NCBI RefSeq assembly: GCF_023094165.1
Contig: NZ_JALMDK010000013.1
Coordinates: forward strand, 216,415 to 280,414
DNA from: Crossiella sp. S99.2
GTDB taxonomy: Bacteria; Actinomycetota; Actinomycetes; Mycobacteriales; Pseudonocardiaceae
Length of the DNA stretch: 64,000 nucleotides
Direction of reading: 5' to 3'
The position numbers and the translations under genes were made by a program. Positions 58,221 to 64,000 of the stretch are shown here, piece after piece (the stretch's first letter is position 1; each line of letters opens with the position of its first letter). Under the pieces are notes generated by a model. The model was not told the origin of the DNA. It made no database searches and saw nothing but the letters and a program-made list of their open reading frames with translations.

Positions 58221-60157
58221 CAACGGACCCGAGGACAACCGACAGGGCCTGGTGCACGCCAGAACTGATCACCGCGGCGGAGTGGGGCAGCTACCTGTTC
58301 CGCTTCCGGGTGGGTGACCAGCCGCTGGAGCGGGGCGGCACCATCCGGGTGCAGCTGCCGGACAGCTGGCACGCCTGGCGGCGCAACGGCGCCAAGGGCG
58401 TGCAGTCGCACGAGCCCGCCGCCGACAACTACGTCACCGGCCGGGTCGCCTCCGGTTCGGCGAGCGTGCGCTGCGAGGTCGAGGGCGGCGTGGCCGAGGA
58501 CGTGGTGAAGAGCAACCGGACCGGGATCGACGGCAGGGCGGGCCGCTACGTCTACGTCACCAGGCTGACCGTGCTCCGCGGCAGGCTGGCGCCGGGCGAC
58601 CTGGTGGAGATCCGCTTCGGCGATGTCTCCGGCGGCAGCAGGGGATTCGCCGCCGCGCTGCACCCGGAGGGCCCGGAGCAGGTGCTGGTGGCGGTGGACC
58701 CGGACGGCGCCGGGCACGCCCGGACCCTGCCTGCCGAGCAGTCGCCGGTGCTGCGGGTCCAGCCCGGCGCCCCGGCCGAACTGCTCTGCTACGGCCCTTC
58801 GCTGCTCGGCGCGGGCGAGTCCGGCCGGATCCGGGTGGTCGTGGTGGACGCCGAGGGCAACCGGGTCAACTCGGTCGGCGGTCTGCCGGTGCCGCGGGTG
58901 CGCGACGGCGACGTGCTGCTGGACGACCCGGTGCCCGGCGAGCTGGGCGGGACGTTCGAGATCGGGTTCACCGCGCGGTCGCCAGGGGTGGTGCGGGTGT
59001 CGGTGTACCTGCCCGCGCTGCCGTCGGGGCTGACCAACCCGTGCTGGGTGAGCCCGGCCGCGCCGCGGCAGCGGCTGTACTGGGGCGACCTGCACTCCCA
59101 CGCCGACCACAGCTTCGACGGGGTCGGCCACTTCCCCTACGAGTACGCCAGGGACGTCTCCTGCCTGGACTTCTACGCGCTCACCGAGCACTGCGAGCGC
59201 TGGCGGGACGGGGACTGGGAACACTTGCGCGAGCAGGTCGCGAAGTACCACGACCCCGGCCGGTTCGTCACCTTCCTCGCCTACGAGGCCACGTTCCACG
59301 AGCCATGGGGACATCACAACGTCTACTTCCGCGACCCGGATGACGCACTCGTGTTCGGCGCGGACCAGGGCACCGTGCTGGACCTGTGGCGCGCGCTCCA
59401 GGGCAGGCGGGCGCTGACCATCCCGCACCACACCGGCGTCGCTTTCTCCCCCAAGACCGCCGGCAGCATCCCCGGCAGCACCTCGCCCGCGGTGGACTGG
59501 CGGCACCACGACCCTGACCTGCGCAGGACCGTGGAGATCTACTCCGGCCACGGCCAGTCGGAGTTTTACGACCCTTCCTTCGACCTGTCGTATGAGAACT
59601 CCGACTTCTCCACCAACACCTCGCGCAACGGCCCGCACTACGCGCGGGACGCCTGGGAACTCGGCCACCAGCTCGGCGTGATCGGCTCCTCGGACAACCA
59701 CCGCGCCCAGCCCGGTCGCGGCGAGCTGGGCCTGGCCGCGGTGTTCGCGCCCGCGCTGGACCGCGGCGCGGTCTTCGACGCCCTGCACGACCGCCAGAGC
59801 TACGGCACCACCGGCGCGCGCATGCTGCTGGACTTCAGCGTCAACGGCACGCCCATGGGCCAGTCCTTCCGCACCGCCGGCGGCCTGCTCCGGTTCGCGA
59901 TCAGGGTGGCGGGCACCGGGGAGCTGGACACGGTGCAGGTCCTGCGCGGCCGGGTCGGGGCGGGCGAGTCCACCAAGGTGATCGCGGCCTGGGTGCCGAC
60001 GGGCATGGACTTCAGCGGGAACTTCTCGGCGGTGGCGCCGGCGAAGCGGACCTTCTACTACCTCCGGGTCCGGCAGCGCACGAGCTACCGCGGCCGCAAG
60101 GCGACCGCGTGGAGCAGCCCGATCTGGATCGAACCCGGCCGCGACGGGACGGACTGA
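58217..60157 (+). CDS. DUF3604 / PHP-like metal-dependent protein
   Basis: 646 aa, ATG overlapping the second permease stop. Residues 1-~280 are beta-rich (two sandwich-like parts). The C-terminal part is DUF3604, related to PHP hydrolases: YWGDLHSHADHSFDG (HxH metal pair), ALTEHCERW, IPHHTGVAF, EIYSGHGQSE and GSSDNHRAQPG give the full set of His/Asp ligands. No signal peptide, so it probably acts on the imported ligand in the cytoplasm. The reaction is unknown; hydrolysis of a phosphate- or ether-type bond would fit the PHP fold. Ended by a strong hairpin 16 bp on. Confidence 0.85.
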   Translation: MTTDPRTTDRAWCTPELITAAEWGSYLFRFRVGDQPLERGGTIRVQLPDSWHAWRRNGAKGVQSHEPAADNYVTGRVASGSASVRCEVEGGVAEDVVKSNRTGIDGRAGRYVYVTRLTVLRGRLAPGDLVEIRFGDVSGGSRGFAAALHPEGPEQVLVAVDPDGAGHARTLPAEQSPVLRVQPGAPAELLCYGPSLLGAGESGRIRVVVVDAEGNRVNSVGGLPVPRVRDGDVLLDDPVPGELGGTFEIGFTARSPGVVRVSVYLPALPSGLTNPCWVSPAAPRQRLYWGDLHSHADHSFDGVGHFPYEYARDVSCLDFYALTEHCERWRDGDWEHLREQVAKYHDPGRFVTFLAYEATFHEPWGHHNVYFRDPDDALVFGADQGTVLDLWRALQGRRALTIPHHTGVAFSPKTAGSIPGSTSPAVDWRHHDPDLRRTVEIYSGHGQSEFYDPSFDLSYENSDFSTNTSRNGPHYARDAWELGHQLGVIGSSDNHRAQPGRGELGLAAVFAPALDRGAVFDALHDRQSYGTTGARMLLDFSVNGTPMGQSFRTAGGLLRFAIRVAGTGELDTVQVLRGRVGAGESTKVIAAWVPTGMDFSGNFSAVAPAKRTFYYLRVRQRTSYRGRKATAWSSPIWIEPGRDGTD

Positions 60158-60173
60158 GTCCTCCCCCTGGCAG

Positions 60174-60222
60174 ACCGGAGCCCACCCGCTACCGTCGGCG
60201 GGTGGGCTCCGGTGCTGGTTTT
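60174..60222. terminator. Strong bidirectional terminator hairpin
   Basis: A perfect 15-bp stem: arms 60174-60188 (ACCGGAGCCCACCCG) and 60199-60213, with a 10-base loop, then a T-rich tail (TTTT at 60219-60222) on the plus strand. It lies in the 73-bp gap between convergent genes ending at 60157 and 60231. Confidence 0.85.
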
Positions 60223-60230
60223 CCTTGTGG

Positions 60231-62135
60231 TCAGGCGGGATCCGGGTAGGGGCCGGCCTTGCCGCCGATGCTGTCCCTGGCGAAGTCGAACGTGGTCAGC
60301 CACTTGTTCGCCGGCGGCAGACCGGCGTTGTCCTTGACCTGCTGGCCGCCGGTGGGCTCCCGCTCGATGGTGTTGTCCTGGCCGATCGGGTTCGGGCTGT
60401 ACACGCCCTCGTCGACCGAGTCGAACTGGTTGCGCTCCACCAGCAGCCGGTTGGTCCGGTCGTCCAGGTAGATCGCGGCGACCTTGGTCGAGCCCACCGC
60501 GGTGGGCTGCCGGTTCACCTGGGTGATGTAGTTGCCGCTGATGGTCGAACGCGGCACCCCGGCGGCGTAGTGGAAGTTCGCCTTGGTGTGGATGGCACCG
60601 CAGTCGATGGCCACCAGGCAGTTGCGCTCCAGCCGGTTGTCCCGCACCCGCACGTCGCGCAGCGCGGACACCTGGTTCAGTTCCAGGTTGTGGGTCCAGC
60701 CCAGGTTGATGCCGATGTTGCGCACATTGGTGATGGTGTTGTGCTCGATGGCCAGGCCGTTCGGGTAGGTCGCGGTGACGGCCGAATCGGTGTGGTAGTC
60801 CAGGCCCAGGTCGTCGAAGTAGTTGTTCCGCACCGTGGTGCCGCGGTTCTGCGCCTGCTCGGGGACAGCCGGGTCCTGGGGGGTGCCGATGAAGATCCCG
60901 CTGTCGGCGATCTTGGTGAACACGTTGCTGTCGAAGGACACCTGGTTGGTGCCGGGTCCCAGCACCACGCCGGTCGCGCCGAGGTGGCGGAAAGCGTTGC
61001 GGGTGAAGGAGATGTTCCGCGAGTTCTCGATGTGCACGGCGCCGGGGTTGACCTCCCAGACCGGGAAGCCCGCACTCGTCTTACCCGGTGGCACGGCCTC
61101 GAAGTGGACCCCGCCCTGCCGTTGCAGGTTGCCCTGCTGGTTGGGCAGCAGCCAGCTGGTGTGCGCGAACTGCAGGCCGTGGAACTGGATGTCCGAGGCC
61201 CCGTCCAGCCGTAGGACCTGCTGTCCCACCGGTGCGACGATGCCCAGGGTGCTGGGATCCTGGGCCGACTTCAGGTAGACCCGGTTGGCCTTGCGGTCCA
61301 GCCACCACTCGTTGTCGGCGTCCAGGAACTCCTTGGCGCCCTCGAAGAAGGTCGCGTACCGCTGGCCGGTGACCCACTCCTTCGTCTCGAGGGCGACCTT
61401 GAGGGTGCCGCCGGTGCCGGTGGGGTTCGTGATCCCTTCCGGCGACTTCGGCACGACCTGCCGGAACCCGTCCTGGGCCGCGGAGACGGCGTCGATCCGG
61501 TAGCGCAGCTGGCGCCAGGTGAACTGCACCACCGCGTGCGCCCCGTCCAGGCCGCCGAGATCCCCGTCCGGCAGCGCGGCGCCGGGGATGCTGATCCGCA
61601 GTGCCTGCTGGCCCTTGACCAGCATCAGACGGGACGGCACGAACCCGGTGTTGGGGGTGCGGGCCCGGGTGAACCGCTTGCCGAGCCCGTAGAGCTGGAG
61701 GAAGTCCAGGCCCTTGGCGTCGGCGCGCCACAGGCCGTCCTGGTCCTTGGTCCACCCGGTGATCGGCACGCCCGCGCTGAGCACCGGTGATTCGCCCGGC
61801 AGGTTGCGCCAGATGACCCGGTGGCCGTTCTTGCCGGAGTCCGCGGCGCCGAGTGTTCTGGGCTGCGTGCTCTGGTAGCGGCCGCCGTCGAAGTACACCA
61901 CGAGGTCCCGGGTCATGGTGGGCGTCAGCTCTCGCTGCCGGGCCAGCACCCGGTCCAGGCCGCAGGCGGTGCTGGGTTGCGCGCAGTCACCGGTGGTGAC
62001 GCCGCCGGGCTTGGCGTAGAGGCGGAGCGGAACGGCCTCGTCCGCCACGGCGGAGGTGGGTGCGGCGCAGGTCAGGAGTAATGCGCAGACGGCAGATGCG
62101 GCCAGTCGCGGCCGGCGGGGGTGCGGACGAGTCAC
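60231..62135 (-). CDS. Secreted right-handed parallel beta-helix protein
   Basis: 634 aa from GTG 62135 (GGGAGT 9 bases upstream; TTG 62138 is possible). Sec signal: basic RPHPRRPRLAAS, hydrophobic core, APTSAVADEA cleavage zone. The C-terminal two thirds show beta-helix rungs with repeated N-x-I/V-x-x-N turns (IENSRNISFTRNAF, VSFDSNVFTKIADSGIFI, IEHNTITNVRNIGINLG, RDVRVRDNRLERN), as in pectate lyase/polysaccharide-modifying enzymes. Catalytic residues cannot be assigned. It shares a candidate GntR site with the ABC operon, so it may release the ligand that the importer takes up. Confidence 0.85.
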   Translation of the reverse strand: MTRPHPRRPRLAASAVCALLLTCAAPTSAVADEAVPLRLYAKPGGVTTGDCAQPSTACGLDRVLARQRELTPTMTRDLVVYFDGGRYQSTQPRTLGAADSGKNGHRVIWRNLPGESPVLSAGVPITGWTKDQDGLWRADAKGLDFLQLYGLGKRFTRARTPNTGFVPSRLMLVKGQQALRISIPGAALPDGDLGGLDGAHAVVQFTWRQLRYRIDAVSAAQDGFRQVVPKSPEGITNPTGTGGTLKVALETKEWVTGQRYATFFEGAKEFLDADNEWWLDRKANRVYLKSAQDPSTLGIVAPVGQQVLRLDGASDIQFHGLQFAHTSWLLPNQQGNLQRQGGVHFEAVPPGKTSAGFPVWEVNPGAVHIENSRNISFTRNAFRHLGATGVVLGPGTNQVSFDSNVFTKIADSGIFIGTPQDPAVPEQAQNRGTTVRNNYFDDLGLDYHTDSAVTATYPNGLAIEHNTITNVRNIGINLGWTHNLELNQVSALRDVRVRDNRLERNCLVAIDCGAIHTKANFHYAAGVPRSTISGNYITQVNRQPTAVGSTKVAAIYLDDRTNRLLVERNQFDSVDEGVYSPNPIGQDNTIEREPTGGQQVKDNAGLPPANKWLTTFDFARDSIGGKAGPYPDPA

Positions 62136-62233
62136 CAATGACTCCCATCTCGGGCCACCGGCGGGCAGCCCGCTGCCAGGTCCGATCCCGGCCAACGGCG
62201 GACGGGATCCGGTGTGGCCGGATCCTGACACCG

Positions 62234-62251
62234 ATTGGATACAATGTCCAG
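62234..62251 (+). promoter_or_regulatory. Second copy of the candidate GntR site
   Basis: ATTGGATACAATGTCCAG, 16 of 18 bases identical to the minus-strand word at 54368-54385, about 100 bp upstream of the beta-helix start. It runs directly into GGATCCAATCCTGGAC (to 62265), giving further TGGAT and ATCCA half sites, so two dimers might bind. Confidence 0.6.
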
Positions 62252-62292
62252 GATCCAATCCTGGACGGCTTCGGGTTTCTACTCAGGCGCTG

Positions 62293-63816
62293 CTAGCGGA
62301 GCCACTTCCGGAGCTTGGTTGCCGAAGCCTTGCGCCACAGTGCCGGGAGTTCGGTGCGGAACTGTGCCGCTCGTGCCTCGTCGCGGCCCAGGAACAGGCC
62401 GTAGGTGAAGCCGTTCTCGGTGGCCAGGTGGGCCTGGCTGCCCAGCTCGCGGAGAGCTTGGCGGCTCACTACCGCGTCCTGGTGGTGGCCCAGGTGGGTT
62501 TGCAGGTCCTTCATTCGTTTGCGGAAGCGGGTGGCGTTCTTGCCGAACACCGGTTCCAGCGCTTCGGCGGCGTAGCGGGCTCTCTTGGCCGCCTTGCGGG
62601 CCTCATGCAGGGCCAGTTCCTGCTCCGGGCCGTCCTTGGTCGCGGCCGCTGTCATCGCTCGGTCCAGCTTGCGGTAGGCGCGGCGGACCTGCTGGGGCAG
62701 GACGTCCTTGGCGGGGTGGGTGGCCAGGCGGGTGGGCGGGGGTTCGGAGAGGGCGAACTCCAGCAGGCACAGCAGGTCCAGGTAGCGCTGGCCGTCCAAT
62801 TCGGCGAGGACCTTCTTGCGGGCGGCGGCGAACTCCTGGCGGTAGTGGCCCTCGACCCTGGCCTTGACGGGGCCGAGGACGAGATCGTCCGGGGTGTCCT
62901 GGATGTGCTGGGTCAGGCGGTCGTGCAGGACTTCCAGGTCTCGCGCCGCACCCAGGACCGCGCCCAGCCACTTGAGCTCGTCGGACAGACGGCCGGTCTG
63001 TTCCTTGTCGATGACCTTGCCGTAGGCGCGCAGGGTGCTGCGGAGGCGACGGGTGGCGACCCGCATCTGGTGGACGGCGTCCGGCTTGTCCCGGCGGATG
63101 AGGATGTCGCCTGCCACCAGGGCGGCGGCCTGGGCGCGGAGGTAGGCCAGCACGACGGTGATGGCGGCGGACTTCTTGGTCAGGGGGCGGGGTGGGGTGT
63201 GCGCGAAAACCGGGCGGGGCGGGGTGCCCAGCAGGCGGCCGATCTTGGACTTGGACGTGCTGCGGCGGGCGCCTGCCGCGGCGAAGCGTTCGTCCACTGT
63301 GGACAGTAGGGTCAGGTCGCCGTTGACCAGTTCCACTTCGGCTTCCTGCCAGGTGTCCAGGGTGGCGGACTCGCCCATGGTCTGGGCGCTGACATCGTCG
63401 ATGACCACCTCGGCCAGTACCGCGCCCTCGGTGTCGACCAGGTGCCAGCGGCGGCGGGTGGTGCGCAGGCGGCCGATGGGGGTCAGGTCGCCGCCCCTGG
63501 TGTGCGCGCGGACGAGGGTGGCCAGGGTGGCTGGGACCTTGCGGTAGCGGCCCAGGGGCAGGCGGATCTCTTCGCGGGTGTCCGGGCCGAGCGGCAGCTT
63601 GAGGTGCCAGCCGGCGTCGTCGCCGCCGGTGCGGCGGCGCAGGGTGACGCCCTCGGCGAGCAGGCGGCGGTCGGCGGTGTCGAAGTAGGTGGCGTCCAGG
63701 GCCAGTTCGTCGGGGCCCAGCAGGGCGGCGACGCCGGGCAGGCCGCCCAGGTCGGGCAGGGCCAGTGGTTCCGCCGCCTCGTACTTGCGCTCGATCTCCC
63801 GCGTTTCGGTCGCCAT
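62293..63816 (-). CDS. CYTH-CHAD domain protein
   Basis: 507 aa, ATG 63816. CYTH domain first, with the ExExK signature as EIERKYE (7-13) and the usual acidic/basic tunnel residues (LRRRTGGDDAGWHLKLPLG, EVVIDDVSAQTM, EAEVELVNGD). The CHAD domain (~220-500) is helical with paired His (VHQMRVATRRLRSTLRAYG and ELALHEARKAAKRARYAAEA). CHAD binds polyphosphate and CYTH acts on triphosphates, so polyphosphate-linked triphosphatase or regulatory function is likely. Monocistronic as far as visible. Confidence 0.92.
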   Translation of the reverse strand: MATETREIERKYEAAEPLALPDLGGLPGVAALLGPDELALDATYFDTADRRLLAEGVTLRRRTGGDDAGWHLKLPLGPDTREEIRLPLGRYRKVPATLATLVRAHTRGGDLTPIGRLRTTRRRWHLVDTEGAVLAEVVIDDVSAQTMGESATLDTWQEAEVELVNGDLTLLSTVDERFAAAGARRSTSKSKIGRLLGTPPRPVFAHTPPRPLTKKSAAITVVLAYLRAQAAALVAGDILIRRDKPDAVHQMRVATRRLRSTLRAYGKVIDKEQTGRLSDELKWLGAVLGAARDLEVLHDRLTQHIQDTPDDLVLGPVKARVEGHYRQEFAAARKKVLAELDGQRYLDLLCLLEFALSEPPPTRLATHPAKDVLPQQVRRAYRKLDRAMTAAATKDGPEQELALHEARKAAKRARYAAEALEPVFGKNATRFRKRMKDLQTHLGHHQDAVVSRQALRELGSQAHLATENGFTYGLFLGRDEARAAQFRTELPALWRKASATKLRKWLR

Positions 63817-63958
63817 CTTGCATGCTTACCCGAGATCCGGCGGATCAGCACCTGATGTTCGCCCGCCGACCTGGCCGGGCCCGGCTCCGGGGACAGCGCC
63901 AACCGTCGAGTTGGCCCAAGTAGGACGACTCTGTTGGCGAATTGGATGGGGGTGTCGG

Positions 63959-63974
63959 CCGGGTGATCACCCGG
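63959..63974. promoter_or_regulatory. Perfect 16-bp palindrome near the right edge
   Basis: CCGGGTGATCACCCGG, with no spacer, 16 bp before a possible ATG at 63991 whose gene lies outside the window. It could be an operator for that gene or a terminator-like stem; nothing else is seen in 63824-64000. Confidence 0.4.
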
Positions 63975-64000
63975 GCTAACCTCGGTCAGCATGGTGCTGC

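Noticed and set aside
63991..64000. A gene starting at the right edge (ATG 63991)
   Set aside because: Only three codons are visible, with no clear ribosome site; cannot be supported.
1..64000. tRNA, rRNA, insertion sequences, integrase or prophage genes
   Set aside because: Looked for cloverleaf-like segments, transposase or integrase motifs and terminal repeats; none found. The three-way junction at 35511-35575 has an 11-bp closing stem and no anticodon arm, so it is not a tRNA.

Overview
The window is very GC-rich, uses many GTG starts, has 4-base stop/start overlaps and carries Actinobacteria-typical families: PASTA-less Ser/Thr kinase, SARP regulator, mycothiol-type DinB remnant, ACT-GNAT, CYTH-CHAD and an HrpA of actinobacterial length. 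It reads as a chromosomal segment of a filamentous actinomycete. Pseudonocardiales is my best guess, from the frequent TCCACWGTGGA word and the small zinc-binding protein type; this is an inference. I see no rRNA, tRNA, CRISPR, insertion sequence or phage gene.

Layout. (1) 1-5043, minus strand: amidohydrolase fragment, membrane Ser/Thr kinase, metallo-beta-lactamase-fold hydrolase, a lipoprotein with a formylglycine-enzyme-like fold, and an MFS exporter divergent from a large SARP/NB-ARC/TPR regulator (5142-8258). (2) 8272-9705: a decayed AbiEii-type nucleotidyltransferase gene. (3) 9708-30572: an accessory block of ten genes. Six form a tightly coupled minus-strand operon, in transcription order: a 915-aa lipoprotein, a TPR-CHAT protease, a membrane vWA protein, a tubulin/FtsZ-like protein, a polytopic membrane protein and a pseudokinase-GTPase. 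Two unknown genes (24757-27251) diverge from it across a perfect 22-bp palindrome, and two more unknowns follow. This block is the best candidate for an undescribed system: an envelope sensor joined to a cytoskeletal-type NTPase, a GTPase and a caspase-like protease. Minisatellite arrays lie at 27229-27430 and 30679-31019.

(4) 30925-35349: truncated DinB gene; then an ArsR repressor and a SRPBCC/AmiC-like fusion divergent from an amidase plus a zinc-binding protein, which looks like a self-contained amide-sensing and amidase locus. A small RNA-like element with a 12-codon frame follows at 35403-35586. (5) 36136-39382: CrtT-like methyltransferase, CrtU-like FAD desaturase/methyltransferase and a Rieske protein, probably aromatic carotenoid end-group chemistry. 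(6) 39517-43442: hydroxybutyrate-dehydrogenase-like SDR, MHS transporter and GAF/PucR regulator in one operon. (7) 43416-48119: DUF2071 protein with its ArsR repressor, membrane protein, cytochrome P450, ACT-GNAT protein. (8) 48236-53530: HrpA helicase and a DUF2079 membrane protein.

(9) 53662-62135: a GntR/FCD regulator divergent from a six-gene operon (lipoprotein solute-binding protein, small anchored protein, ATPase, two permeases, DUF3604 protein), ended by a strong hairpin, then a convergent secreted beta-helix protein. An 18-base word shared (16/18) between the GntR promoter and the beta-helix promoter suggests one regulon. (10) 62293-63816: CYTH-CHAD protein.
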